Source: Nitrosomonadales bacterium (GTDB lineage Bacteria; Pseudomonadota; Gammaproteobacteria; Burkholderiales; Methylophilaceae). From it: 35,905 nucleotides of DNA. Positions 1 through 8,170 of this stretch are shown here, piece after piece. Under the pieces are notes generated by a model. It made no database searches, had not been told where the DNA came from, and saw only the letters and a list, made by a program, of their open reading frames with translations. The stretch covers positions 1-35,905 of the forward strand of contig JAOMCC010000007.1 in the NCBI GenBank assembly GCA_028344855.1, written 5' to 3'. The translations under genes were made by a program, and so were the position numbers. Every line of letters begins with the position of its first letter. Positions within the stretch are counted from its first letter, which is position 1.

Positions 1-461
1 ACTAATTCTTGATTGTCATTGAAAATAGGTTCTTGGGCAGTAAATCCTGGATAAATTTCAATACCGAGATTCTCTGCTTCCTTTGTAAGCCAAACACATA
101 GCTCACCTAAACTAACTATGTAGTTTTGTTTGTTACTCATAATAGGAGGCATAAGCCAGTGAGGTATTTTTAAATTTCTTTTTTTACTAAATAAATTAAA
201 TATGTCTTTAGTAACTATAGTATTGAGCGGCGCTCCCTTCTCTTTCCAATCAGGAATTAGTTCTGATAATGCAACTGGATCGATAACAGCCCCTGATAAA
301 ATATGAGAACCAACCTCAGGACCTTTTTCGACAAGACAAACACTTATCTCTTTATTTTCTCTAGTTGCAATTTGTTTAATTTTTATAGCCGCAGAAAGAC
401 CTGCTGGCCCTCCGCCAACTATTAAAACATCATATTTCATTACATCTCGTTCAATTGTCAT
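1..461 (-). CDS. Electron transfer flavoprotein-ubiquinone oxidoreductase, N-terminal part (cut by window edge)
   Basis: Inner-membrane-associated FAD/Fe-S enzyme that moves electrons from reduced ETF to the quinone pool. About 153 N-terminal residues are visible; the rest lies before position 1. The protein opens MTIERDVMKYDVLIVGGGPAG, with an FAD-binding GGGPAG loop, followed by the family segments VEKGPEVGSHILSGAV, WKEKGAPLNT and NYIVSLGELC. I chose the ATG at 461 over the one at 440 because family members carry a short ERE-like lead before the Rossmann strand. It lies 7 bases downstream of the LysR gene on the same strand, so the two are probably co-transcribed, and it diverges from etfBA, its electron donor. 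The quinone-binding and 4Fe-4S regions cannot be checked here. Confidence 0.93.
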   Translation of the reverse strand, partial: MTIERDVMKYDVLIVGGGPAGLSAAIKIKQIATRENKEISVCLVEKGPEVGSHILSGAVIDPVALSELIPDWKEKGAPLNTIVTKDIFNLFSKKRNLKIPHWLMPPIMSNKQNYIVSLGELCVWLTKEAENLGIEIYPGFTAQEPIFNDNQEL

Positions 462-468
462 AAATTTG

Positions 469-1395
469 TCACGCAATTAAAGGTAAGTCGATTTGATCGC
501 TACTTTCCAAACCTTCAGTCATATCTCTACACATTTTTAAAAACTTTTTCATACCATTAGTTTGATATTTACTTTTTGGCCATAAGAAATAGAAATAACG
601 ATTTAATTGAATATTTTTAACATCTAAAGGAACTAGACTCCCCCTTCGAAATGCATCTTTCAAGGCGAGTTTGGAAATGCAACCAATCCCAATACCTGAT
701 TCAACTGCACGTTTAATTGCTTCGGTATGTTCTAATTCAAGCCTTATATTCATATTCTTTTCATTAACACCAAAAACTTGATCAAATGTCTCACGAGTAC
801 CTGATCCTTTTTCCCTTAAAATCCAAACTTGTTTAATTAGTTTATTGATACTAATATTTTTTTCTCTCGTAAGTGGGTGATCGGGAGCGCTAAAGATTAC
901 AAGTTCATCAGCTATCCATGGTTGGACTTCAAGATCTGGATGATCACAATCCCCCTCTATCATGCCTAAATCTAACTCATGATTTACAATTTGTTGAACA
1001 ATATTCTTGGTATTATGAACTTGCAATTTTATATTACTATCCGGATATGTTTGTAAAAATTTTGCAACTAGTAAGTTAGCTAGATAGTTTCCAATAGTTA
1101 AAGTTGCACCAATATGCATTTCTCCGAATCCTGCGAGAGCTGATAGTTCAGATTCAATTTCTTTTGCTCTATCAAGTAACTCTATTGCTTTTGGTAATAA
1201 TTTCTTACCTGAATCATTAATACTTAAAGATCTACCAACACGATCAAATAATTGCAAGCCAAATTGTCGTTCAAATTCACCAAGAGATGAGCTGGTTGCT
1301 GATTGTGACAGACACAATAATTTAGAAGCTTTAGAAACATTATCTAATCTACTTACAGTTACAAATATTTCTAATTGTCTTAATGTGTATCTCAT
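469..1395 (-). CDS. LysR-family transcriptional regulator (YeiE/CbbR-like)
   Basis: DNA-binding regulator of 308 residues. Residues 1-60 form the winged helix-turn-helix (MRYTLRQLEIFVTVSRLDNV, then LSQSATSSSLGEFERQFG and LFDRVGRSLSIN). Residues from about 90 onward form the type-2 periplasmic-binding-like effector domain. The start MRYTLRQLEIF resembles the YeiE/CbbR branch. Its position, divergent from etfB-etfA-fpr and directly upstream of the ETF-QO gene, suggests that it controls the electron-transfer module on both sides. The inducer cannot be deduced. The ATG has no clear Shine-Dalgarno sequence. Family assignment is firm; target assignment is inferred from position. Confidence 0.92.
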   Translation of the reverse strand: MRYTLRQLEIFVTVSRLDNVSKASKLLCLSQSATSSSLGEFERQFGLQLFDRVGRSLSINDSGKKLLPKAIELLDRAKEIESELSALAGFGEMHIGATLTIGNYLANLLVAKFLQTYPDSNIKLQVHNTKNIVQQIVNHELDLGMIEGDCDHPDLEVQPWIADELVIFSAPDHPLTREKNISINKLIKQVWILREKGSGTRETFDQVFGVNEKNMNIRLELEHTEAIKRAVESGIGIGCISKLALKDAFRRGSLVPLDVKNIQLNRYFYFLWPKSKYQTNGMKKFLKMCRDMTEGLESSDQIDLPLIA

Positions 1396-1416
1396 AATAA
1401 ATTAAGTAAATTCTTC

Positions 1417-1448
1417 TTATCTATTTTACTGATATATTATACAGATAA
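1417..1448. promoter_or_regulatory. Possible LysR operator in the divergent lysR/etfB gap
   Basis: An inverted repeat TTATCT (1417-1422) ... AGATAA (1443-1448) sits in the 120-base gap between the regulator and etfB, with an inner CTG/CAG pair. If transcription of etfB starts near 1488, the repeat covers about -71 to -40, where LysR proteins usually bind. The arms are short and AT-rich, so this is tentative. Confidence 0.35.
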
Positions 1449-1475
1449 TAAATATAATAAAACTGTATCAACCTA

Positions 1476-1481
1476 TATAAT
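1476..1481 (+). promoter_or_regulatory. Candidate -10 element for etfB-etfA-fpr
   Basis: TATAAT, 34 bases before the etfB ATG, with no recognisable -35 element 17 bases upstream. A good -10 without a -35 would fit activator-dependent transcription by the divergent LysR protein. In DNA this AT-rich a lone TATAAT is weak evidence. Confidence 0.35.
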
Positions 1482-1515
1482 CAAATTTGTTCAAGATTGA
1501 GATAAATAATTAGTT

Positions 1516-2268
1516 ATGAAAATATTAGTAGCGATCAAAAGAGTTCAGGATTATAACATCAAAGTTCAACCTAAATCAGATGGCTCTGATGTTGATATAG
1601 AAGGCGTAAAAATGGGTGTGAATCCATTTGATGAAAATGCGATTGAAGAAGCAATTCGTCTCAAAGAAAAAGGAGTTGTCTCGGAAATAGTTGGGGTATC
1701 AATAGGCTCTAGTTTAAACCAAGATGTATTGCGACAAGGTTTAGCTATGGGAGTAGATAAAGCAATTTTGGTCGAAACAGACAAAGTTCTTCAGCCTTTA
1801 GCTATTGCCAAATTAATTAAAAAAGTTGTAGAGAAAGAAAAGCCAGATTTAATTTTATTTGGTAAATTAGCATTAGATAGTGATGCAGGTCAGACGGGAC
1901 AAATGTTAGCAGGTCTGCTAAATTGCAGTCAAGGTACATTCGCCTCTTCAGTCGAGATTAAAGGTACCGAAGTATTTATTACAAGAGAAATTGATGGTGG
2001 TACTGAATCAATAGTAACCAAACTACCAGTTGTACTAACAGCCGACCTAAGGCTTAATGAACCAAGATTTGTAAAACTCCCAGATTTAATGATGGCAAGA
2101 AAAAAATCTATTGAAACAATAAAAGCTGATGATTTAGGGGTAGATGTTTCTTCAAAACTAAAAACAATTAATGTCTCAGAGCCACCACAAAGAAAAGAAG
2201 GGATCAAAGTTAAGGATATTAAAGAGTTATTACAAAAATTAAATGATATTGAAGGGATTAAGATATAA
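1516..2268 (+). CDS. etfB: Electron transfer flavoprotein beta subunit
   Basis: Beta subunit of the soluble ETF heterodimer, which accepts electrons from acyl-CoA and related flavin dehydrogenases. It has 250 residues, the usual length. It opens MKILVAIKRVQDYNIKV and keeps the family landmarks GVNPFDENAIEEAIRLKE, FGKLALDSDAGQTGQM and the C-terminal LPVVLTADLRLNEPRF. It is the first gene of an etfB-etfA-fpr run; etfA begins about 8-17 bases after its stop. It diverges from the LysR/ETF-QO pair, so donor and acceptor of the same electron route lie back to back. Confidence 0.96.
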   Translation: MKILVAIKRVQDYNIKVQPKSDGSDVDIEGVKMGVNPFDENAIEEAIRLKEKGVVSEIVGVSIGSSLNQDVLRQGLAMGVDKAILVETDKVLQPLAIAKLIKKVVEKEKPDLILFGKLALDSDAGQTGQMLAGLLNCSQGTFASSVEIKGTEVFITREIDGGTESIVTKLPVVLTADLRLNEPRFVKLPDLMMARKKSIETIKADDLGVDVSSKLKTINVSEPPQRKEGIKVKDIKELLQKLNDIEGIKI

Positions 2269-2285
2269 ATACTTCGATAAAAATT

Positions 2286-3218
2286 TTGATTCTAGCCGAG
2301 CATGACGGTAAAAAACTTAATAATGTGGTTTTTAATGCTATCGGGGCTGCAGAAATTTTTGGAGGATCCATTGATTTACTAATTATTGGTAAAGGGGTTG
2401 ATGAATTAGCAAGACTTGCAAGTAAAATTGATGGTGTTGATAAAATAATTAAATTTGATGCACCTCACCTTGAGCATCCACTGGCAGAGGATGCTGCTAA
2501 TATAATTTCTGAGATAGGGCAAGATTACAGGGTAATTTTAGCCCCGCACACATGGTTTAGTAGAAATATTCTGCCTCGTGTTGCAGCATTATTAGACGTT
2601 TCAATGATCTCTGATGTTTTAAAAATTACTGGTGATAATACTTATATTCGATCAACTTATGCTGGTAATGTGCATGCTACAATCAAAAGTGACGAACCAA
2701 TTCAAGTTTTTACAGTCCATTCTAGTAAGTTTAAAGCAGTTGGTTTGAATGGAGGAGATGCTTTAATTGTTGATTCTAAAGCTCCAGAACCACTCAACTT
2801 ATCACGATGGGAAAAAGAACGAAAAATAGAATCTGATCGACCTCCACTTATTAATGCAAAAGTAGTAATTTCAGGAGGGCGCTCACTTGGAAGCGCCGAA
2901 AAGTTTAATGAAGTATTATCACCTCTAGCTGATAACTTAGGGGCGGCAATTGGGGCAACTCGAGCAGCAGTAGATGCAGGTTATGCTCCTAATGAGATTC
3001 AAGTAGGACAAACTGGAGTGGTTGTAGCACCAGAGTTATATATAGCAATTGGCGTATCAGGAGCTAATCAACACATTTATGGGATGAAAGATAGTAGAGT
3101 TGTGGTAGCCATTAATAATGACCCAGATGCTACAATTTTTCAATTCGCAGACTATGGTTTGGTAGCAGACTTATTTGAGGCAGTCCCAGAAATGGCTACC
3201 TTAGTTTCAAAAACTTAA
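2286..3218 (+). CDS. etfA: Electron transfer flavoprotein alpha subunit (non-ATG start)
   Basis: FAD-carrying subunit of ETF. Residues from about 190 to the end hold the FAD-binding domain: VISGGRSLGSAEKFNEVL, LGAAIGATRAAVDAG, QVGQTGVVVAPELYIAIGVS and INNDPDATIFQFADYG. The 310-residue length is normal. The start is odd. Homologues begin M-K-I-L-x-x-AEHD, and here AEHD is preceded by ATA (2277), AAA, ATT (2283) and TTG (2286). No ATG or GTG is available, and no Shine-Dalgarno sequence is evident. I use the TTG at 2286, but alignment favours the ATA at 2277. Product identity is certain; the start is not. Confidence 0.93.
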   Translation: MILAEHDGKKLNNVVFNAIGAAEIFGGSIDLLIIGKGVDELARLASKIDGVDKIIKFDAPHLEHPLAEDAANIISEIGQDYRVILAPHTWFSRNILPRVAALLDVSMISDVLKITGDNTYIRSTYAGNVHATIKSDEPIQVFTVHSSKFKAVGLNGGDALIVDSKAPEPLNLSRWEKERKIESDRPPLINAKVVISGGRSLGSAEKFNEVLSPLADNLGAAIGATRAAVDAGYAPNEIQVGQTGVVVAPELYIAIGVSGANQHIYGMKDSRVVVAINNDPDATIFQFADYGLVADLFEAVPEMATLVSKT

Positions 3219-3232
3219 AGAAAGAAATAATA

Positions 3233-4009
3233 ATGAGTAAATATTCAACAGAAAAAGTTTTAAGTGTGCATCATTGGAATGACAGATTGTTCAGCTTTAA
3301 AACAACACGACAACAGGGCCTACGCTTTGAAAATGGACAATTTGTAATGATTGGTATAGAAGTTGAAGGGCGACCCTTAACCAGAGCTTATAGTATGGCA
3401 AGTCCCAATTATGAGGAACATCTTGAGTTTTTCAGTATTAAAGTACCGAATGGACCTCTAACTTCAAGACTGCAACATATAAAAGTGGGGGATGATCTTT
3501 TGGTTAGCAGAAAACCAACAGGTACCCTTATTATTCACGATTTAAGACCCGGCAAAAATTTATATTTATTATCAACAGGAACAGGTTTAGCGCCATACAT
3601 GAGCTTAATTCAAGATATTGAAATGTATGAAAGATTTGAAAAAATTATACTCGTTCATGGAGTAAGAACTGTTAATGAGCTAGCTTATGCTGATTTTATT
3701 GAAAATGAATTACCAAATAATGAATTTTTTGGTGAAGAAGTGAAAAATAAATTAATATACTACCCAACTGTCACTCAAGAGGATTTTAGAAATCAGGGTA
3801 GGTTAACTAATTTAATCAAAAGTGGAAAATTATTTACTGATATTGGATTACCACCAATAAACCCAAAAGAAGATAGAGCAATGATCTGTGGTAGCGCAGA
3901 AATGCTTAAAGATACACAAGAGCTTTTAGACTCATTAGGACTTGAAGTTTCGCCAAGAATTGGACAGCCAGGTGATTACGTTATCGAGCACGCTTTCGTA
4001 GAAAAGTAA
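3233..4009 (+). CDS. fpr: Ferredoxin/flavodoxin-NADP(+) reductase
   Basis: FAD enzyme that exchanges electrons between NADPH and ferredoxin or flavodoxin. It has 258 residues, the length of the Azotobacter/Pseudomonas type. Visible landmarks are the FAD-binding RAYS at 51-54, the NADP-binding STGTGLAP around 114-121, FSIKVPNGPLTSRLQ, PTVTQEDFRNQGRLT and the conserved C-terminus EHAFVEK. It starts 14 bases after etfA and is probably in the same transcript, which would add a low-potential link to the flavin electron carriers. AGAAAGAAA before the ATG is a weak ribosome binding site. Confidence 0.95.
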   Translation: MSKYSTEKVLSVHHWNDRLFSFKTTRQQGLRFENGQFVMIGIEVEGRPLTRAYSMASPNYEEHLEFFSIKVPNGPLTSRLQHIKVGDDLLVSRKPTGTLIIHDLRPGKNLYLLSTGTGLAPYMSLIQDIEMYERFEKIILVHGVRTVNELAYADFIENELPNNEFFGEEVKNKLIYYPTVTQEDFRNQGRLTNLIKSGKLFTDIGLPPINPKEDRAMICGSAEMLKDTQELLDSLGLEVSPRIGQPGDYVIEHAFVEK

Positions 4010-4277
4010 TATAAAATGCAGTCCAACTGAAAGTTAATATATCCTGTGTTAGCAAAAAAATCCGTATCCCAACAAACATTATGCCAATTGTTTTTTACAT
4101 TTTCTTTTAGATGATTAATATCGCCTAATTCTGTCTTTTGAGTATAAAATTATTGAAACTGTAATAATCTTTTTAAATTATAAAAAAGAATAATAAATTA
4201 TTTAGTCATATATTTAAAAATAAATTATGTGTTGTTTCAAGTAGAATATTAATTATTTAAGACTTGTGGAATCAATT
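4010..4277. other. Intergenic region between fpr and dapA, with a weak minus-strand coding trace
   Basis: No intact gene is seen in these 268 bases. On the minus strand a 57-codon stretch open between two stops (about 4150 down to the end of fpr) has no ATG and reads with a protein-like composition (for example NNWHNVCWDTDFFANTGYIN). It may be the decayed end of a gene, possibly a SurE-like C-terminus, but that resemblance is slight. The last 100 bases are very AT-rich and must contain the dapA promoter, which I could not place. Confidence 0.3.
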
Positions 4278-5147
4278 ATGTTTCAAGGAAGTATTGTTGC
4301 TCTAGTTACTCCAATGAACCCTGATGGTTCAATCGATATAGGTAATTTTAAAAATCTTCTTGATTTTCATATTAAAAATAAAACTGACGGGGTAGTTGTT
4401 TTGGGAACTACAGGTGAGTGCCCAACGATCGATTTTGAAGAGCACACTTTTTTAATAAAAGAAGCCGTTGCTCATATAGATAGAAAAATTCCAGTAATTG
4501 CTGGTACGGGAGCAAATTCAACAAAAGAAGCAATTTTTTTAACACAAGCTGCGAAGGAAGTTGGTGCAGATGCTTGTTTATTAGTTACCCCTTATTACAA
4601 TAAGCCAAATCAAAAAGGTTTATATGAGCACTACAAAGCTATAAATGATTCAGTTGATATCCCACAAATTTTGTATAACGTTCCTGCAAGAACTGGATGT
4701 GACTTAGAAAATGATACGGTAATTTCTTTAAGTAAACTTTCAAATATTATTGGAATAAAAGATGCAACTGGTGAATTAGATCGTATAAATATATTAAAAG
4801 ATAAAATTCAAAATGAATTCATTTTTATTAGTGGGGATGATCTTACTTTTTTAGAATATATGGAAAATGGGGGATGTGGTGTTATTTCTGTAACTGCGAA
4901 CATTAGACCCGACTTAATGCATAATATTTGCAATAACTTCTTGAATGGAAATACTGAAAAATCTTTTAGTATTAATGAACAGTTAAAAAGTCTTCATGAA
5001 GCTATGTTTATTGAATCAAATCCCATTCCGGTTAAATGGCTCTTGAATTATTTAGGCTTAATACAAAAAGGTATCAGGCTGCCTTTAGTTGAGCTTGATA
5101 AAAAATATCAAGATGATTTAATTAAGATTGTTAGAGCTATAAAATGA
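4278..5147 (+). CDS. dapA: 4-hydroxy-tetrahydrodipicolinate synthase
   Basis: First committed enzyme of lysine and meso-diaminopimelate synthesis; condenses pyruvate with aspartate semialdehyde in the cytoplasm. From the ATG at 4278 it has 289 residues and begins MFQGSIVALVTPMNPDGSID like E. coli DapA, so I prefer it to an in-frame GTG at 4266. The Schiff-base lysine is K161 in IGIKDATG, Y133 lies in ILYNVPARTG, and GTTGE is at 43-47. The gene overlaps bamC by 4 bases (ATGA), as in the conserved dapA-bamC operon. Aspartokinase, the step that feeds this pathway, is at the other end of the window. Confidence 0.97.
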   Translation: MFQGSIVALVTPMNPDGSIDIGNFKNLLDFHIKNKTDGVVVLGTTGECPTIDFEEHTFLIKEAVAHIDRKIPVIAGTGANSTKEAIFLTQAAKEVGADACLLVTPYYNKPNQKGLYEHYKAINDSVDIPQILYNVPARTGCDLENDTVISLSKLSNIIGIKDATGELDRINILKDKIQNEFIFISGDDLTFLEYMENGGCGVISVTANIRPDLMHNICNNFLNGNTEKSFSINEQLKSLHEAMFIESNPIPVKWLLNYLGLIQKGIRLPLVELDKKYQDDLIKIVRAIK

Positions 5148-6499
5148 AAAATATTTTATTAACTTTATTATTATTATTTTTATTAATCTCATGTGCTGAT
5201 TTTGATGTAATGGATAGTGAAGTTGTTCAAGCAGTTACACAGCCAGATTATGTAAGCTCTTCAAGGGCAAAAAAACTTGACGTGCCTCCAGATTTAACTG
5301 ATGTCGAAACTAACGCTCAATATGGTGTTCCGGGTGAAGCTGTTTCATATAAAGATTATGAGGATGCAAAACAAGCAGGATATAAAGAAGTTAAAGTTCT
5401 TCAAAATCCAGAAGGTATGCGAATTGTTAAGTCAGGAAATTTAAGATGGCTGGTAGTATCTGAAGAACCTGAAGCATTATGGCCTCATTTAGAGGCTTTT
5501 TGGCAGGAGTTAGGTTTTGGAATTAAAGTCATAAATAAGCGAACTGGAGTAATGGAAACAGAATGGATAAAGTCATCAAAATTACAAGTTGATACAAATA
5601 AAGGATTAGCAAGTAGGTTTGATGCATGGTTAGATGGCCTTTCAAATTTAGCCGATAGAAGAAAATTTAGAACACGACTTGAAAATGGAGTAGAGAAAAA
5701 TACTACCGAAATTTATGTTTCTCAAAGAAGTATCGTTGGAATGGATGAAGAAGCTAGAGAGAGGATAAAAAGGCTAAAAGAAGGATCATGGTCAACAGAT
5801 GTTTACAAAATTGAAGAATATATCCCAGATGAAGAAGAAGCAGTAGAAATGACTGAAAAATTAAAAAAAGAAACAACAATTGATGAGTATGAAATAAATG
5901 CAGAAATTTTAAGAAGATTAATGACTAAGTTAGGAATGACAGATTTTGATGCAAAACAAAGACTTGCGAATCCAATACAAAAAACAAATGCAACACTTGT
6001 TGAAAATGAGCGGGGAGATTATTTAATTTTAAATGATCCTTATGATCGATCTTGGAGAAGACTATCGTTAGCCCTTGATATTATTGGATTCGTTACTGAA
6101 GATAAAAATAGATCTGATGGTATTTTCTATGTTAAATATAAAGATCTTGATTTTGATGGGCCAAAGAAAAGAAAAAAAGGATTAATTGATAAATTAGCTT
6201 TTTGGGAAGATGATGATGAAGAATTACAAAGAAAACAAGAAGAGGAAGAGAGAATTAATAATTCAGTTGACGGCGAAGAAACAGAAATTGTCGAAGATAA
6301 ATCATTAACTGAAGAAATTATGAGCTTATGGGGTTCTGATGATGAGGATGGTCTTGGAAAAAATGAAAAGAGGTACCGTATTAGAATAAAAGAAGACAAT
6401 CAAGGAGCCAGAGTGTTTATGGATTATCCTAATGGTAAATTAAATAATACAAGAACAGCAAAGAGTATCCTAAAGATAATTTATGAGCACCTAAGGTAA
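5144..6499 (+). CDS. bamC: BamC (NlpB/DapX) outer-membrane assembly lipoprotein, with acidic insert
   Basis: Lipoprotein of the BAM complex, which inserts beta-barrel proteins in the outer membrane. The signal peptide MKNILLTLLLLFLLISC ends in a lipobox with Cys17; Ala at +2 fits outer-membrane sorting. The next segment (QPDYVSSSRAKKLDVPPDL) matches the BamC N-terminal tail, followed by two helix-grip-type domains. At 451 residues it is longer than E. coli BamC (344). Much of the excess is a highly acidic, low-complexity stretch at about residues 338-406 between the second domain's beta strands. Its place directly behind dapA with a 4-base overlap is the classic arrangement. Confidence 0.9.
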   Translation: MKNILLTLLLLFLLISCADFDVMDSEVVQAVTQPDYVSSSRAKKLDVPPDLTDVETNAQYGVPGEAVSYKDYEDAKQAGYKEVKVLQNPEGMRIVKSGNLRWLVVSEEPEALWPHLEAFWQELGFGIKVINKRTGVMETEWIKSSKLQVDTNKGLASRFDAWLDGLSNLADRRKFRTRLENGVEKNTTEIYVSQRSIVGMDEEARERIKRLKEGSWSTDVYKIEEYIPDEEEAVEMTEKLKKETTIDEYEINAEILRRLMTKLGMTDFDAKQRLANPIQKTNATLVENERGDYLILNDPYDRSWRRLSLALDIIGFVTEDKNRSDGIFYVKYKDLDFDGPKKRKKGLIDKLAFWEDDDEELQRKQEEEERINNSVDGEETEIVEDKSLTEEIMSLWGSDDEDGLGKNEKRYRIRIKEDNQGARVFMDYPNGKLNNTRTAKSILKIIYEHLR

Positions 6500-6543
6500 A
6501 ATATTCGATGTTATTTTTTCTAGCAAAAAGTTAAAACCATATA

Positions 6544-7554
6544 ATGTACAATATAATACGTTTTTTTTTGTTTCTGTTTAATCCAGAATTTGCTCATCAT
6601 TTAGCTATGAAGTCTTTAAAGATAGCAAACTTTTTTGGTTTATTAAATTTAATTTCAAAAAGAAATCGATGTAAACCAAGAACAATTATGGGTTTACAAT
6701 TTGAAAGCCCAGTTGGTTTAGCGGCAGGCTTAGATAAAAATGCAGAATATATTGATTGCTTATCAAAACTTGGATTTGGTTTTATAGAAATTGGAACTGT
6801 TACTCCAAGACCGCAAAAGGGAAATCCAAAACCTAGATCGTTTAGGTTAACAAGAGAAAAAGGAATTATAAACAGATTTGGTTTTAATAATGATGGTATT
6901 GATAAAGTAATTCAAAATATTAAAAAATCAAAGTTCAGAGGTATTTTAGGTATTAATATAGGAAAGAATTTTGATACTCCAATTAATAAAGCCATAGACG
7001 ATTACCTTATTTGTTTTAGAAAGTCTTATTTATTTGCTAGCTATATTACTTTAAATATATCTTCACCAAACACCAAAGGTCTTAGAAAATTACAAGGGAG
7101 TGATAACTTAGAGAAATTGCTTAAGAAGATTAAAACAGAACAAAAAATACTAAATAAGCAATATAAAAAATATGTTCCTTTTTTAATAAAAATTTCTCCA
7201 GATAATACAAATTTACAACTCACTTCTATTTGTAAATTACTAATTAAATATAAAATTGATGGCGTGATAGCAACAAATACAACACTTTCAAGAAAAAGAG
7301 TTTCTGCTTCAAACAAAAGAAATGAATCAGGTGGACTGTCAGGGCTACCATTAAAATCAAGTTCATTGAAAACACAAAAATTTTTAAAACTAAAACTTGA
7401 CGGAAAAATACCGATAATTGGTGTTGGTGGAGTAATGTCTGGAGAAGATGGTAAAGAAAAAATTGATAATGGAGCAGATTTGATACAAATATATTCAGGT
7501 TTAATTTTTAAAGGATATGGACTAATACATGAATTATGTAGAGCAATTAAATAG
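6544..7554 (+). CDS. pyrD: Dihydroorotate dehydrogenase (quinone), class 2
   Basis: FMN enzyme of pyrimidine synthesis that oxidises dihydroorotate and passes electrons to quinone at the inner membrane. It has 336 residues. The N-terminal helices (residues 1-40) that dock class-2 enzymes to the membrane are present. Then come GLAAGLDKN (58-66), NRFGFNNDG (110-118), the catalytic serine in NISSPNTKG (S174) and the FMN-phosphate segment IIGVGGVMSGEDG. The last 26 bases overlap the start of the GST-like gene. Identity is firm. Confidence 0.96.
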   Translation: MYNIIRFFLFLFNPEFAHHLAMKSLKIANFFGLLNLISKRNRCKPRTIMGLQFESPVGLAAGLDKNAEYIDCLSKLGFGFIEIGTVTPRPQKGNPKPRSFRLTREKGIINRFGFNNDGIDKVIQNIKKSKFRGILGINIGKNFDTPINKAIDDYLICFRKSYLFASYITLNISSPNTKGLRKLQGSDNLEKLLKKIKTEQKILNKQYKKYVPFLIKISPDNTNLQLTSICKLLIKYKIDGVIATNTTLSRKRVSASNKRNESGGLSGLPLKSSSLKTQKFLKLKLDGKIPIIGVGGVMSGEDGKEKIDNGADLIQIYSGLIFKGYGLIHELCRAIK

Positions 7555-8170
7555 ATCAAAATCTAAACCATATTTATTTTCTTATAGAAGATGTCCGTAT
7601 GCTATGAGAGCGAGAATGGCTCTAGTTGAATCAAAAATTGAATTTGATATTTATGAAATATCGCTCCGAAGTAAACCGCAAGAAATGCTTTCTATTAGCC
7701 CAAAAGGAACAGTACCTGTTTTAAGAGTCAATGAATTAGTCTTAGATGAAAGTTTAGAAATAATGAAGTGGGCTTATAAAAATAGTAAATCTAATCAATC
7801 AAATTTTTTAGAATCAGATCAACAAACTGCTGCGAAAAAATTAATTGAAATAAATGATGGAAAATTTAAAGACTTTTTAGATTGCTATAAGTATTTTGAA
7901 AGATATCCAAATAAATCTAAACAAGAGCATCGTGAAAACTGCTATTTTTTTTTAGATATTTTAGAAAAGAGATTGAAAGACACATTATTTTTAATTAATG
8001 ATGAGAGAACATTTGCTGATATATCAATTTTTCCTTTTATAAGACAATTTATGAATGTTGATAAAGTTTGGTTTGATGAATCAGATTATACAAAAATAAA
8101 AAAGTGGCTTACATTACTTGTGGATAGTGATTTATTTAAGAAAATTATGGTTAAACCATCTTGTAGTTAA
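7529..8170 (+). CDS. Glutathione S-transferase family protein
   Basis: Predicted soluble protein of 213 residues. The N-terminal thioredoxin-fold domain (about 14-85) contains CPYAMRARMAL, the glutathione-site segment PKGTVPVLRVN and DESLEIMKW. An all-helical C-terminal domain follows (about 95-205), with DISIFPFIRQF at the position of the usual N-capping box. Substrate unknown. It starts inside pyrD (26-base overlap) and ends on the same TTAA that ends clpA from the other strand. The CPYA motif suggests cysteine-type chemistry rather than classical tyrosine or serine GST chemistry, which is an inference. Confidence 0.85.
   Translation: MNYVEQLNRSKSKPYLFSYRRCPYAMRARMALVESKIEFDIYEISLRSKPQEMLSISPKGTVPVLRVNELVLDESLEIMKWAYKNSKSNQSNFLESDQQTAAKKLIEINDGKFKDFLDCYKYFERYPNKSKQEHRENCYFFLDILEKRLKDTLFLINDERTFADISIFPFIRQFMNVDKVWFDESDYTKIKKWLTLLVDSDLFKKIMVKPSCS

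Noticed and set aside
4266-4277. GTG start four codons upstream for dapA
   Set aside because: The ATG at 4278 gives exactly the E. coli-like N-terminus and puts Lys161 and Tyr133 at the standard positions.
6127-6399. Serine-rich minus-strand frame inside bamC
   Set aside because: It is the complement of the acidic GAA/GAT-rich insert of BamC, which yields Ser/Phe runs on the other strand.
7041-7559. 172-residue open frame on the minus strand across pyrD
   Set aside because: It lies wholly opposite a well-conserved gene, has no family signature, and its composition is the antisense of pyrD codons.
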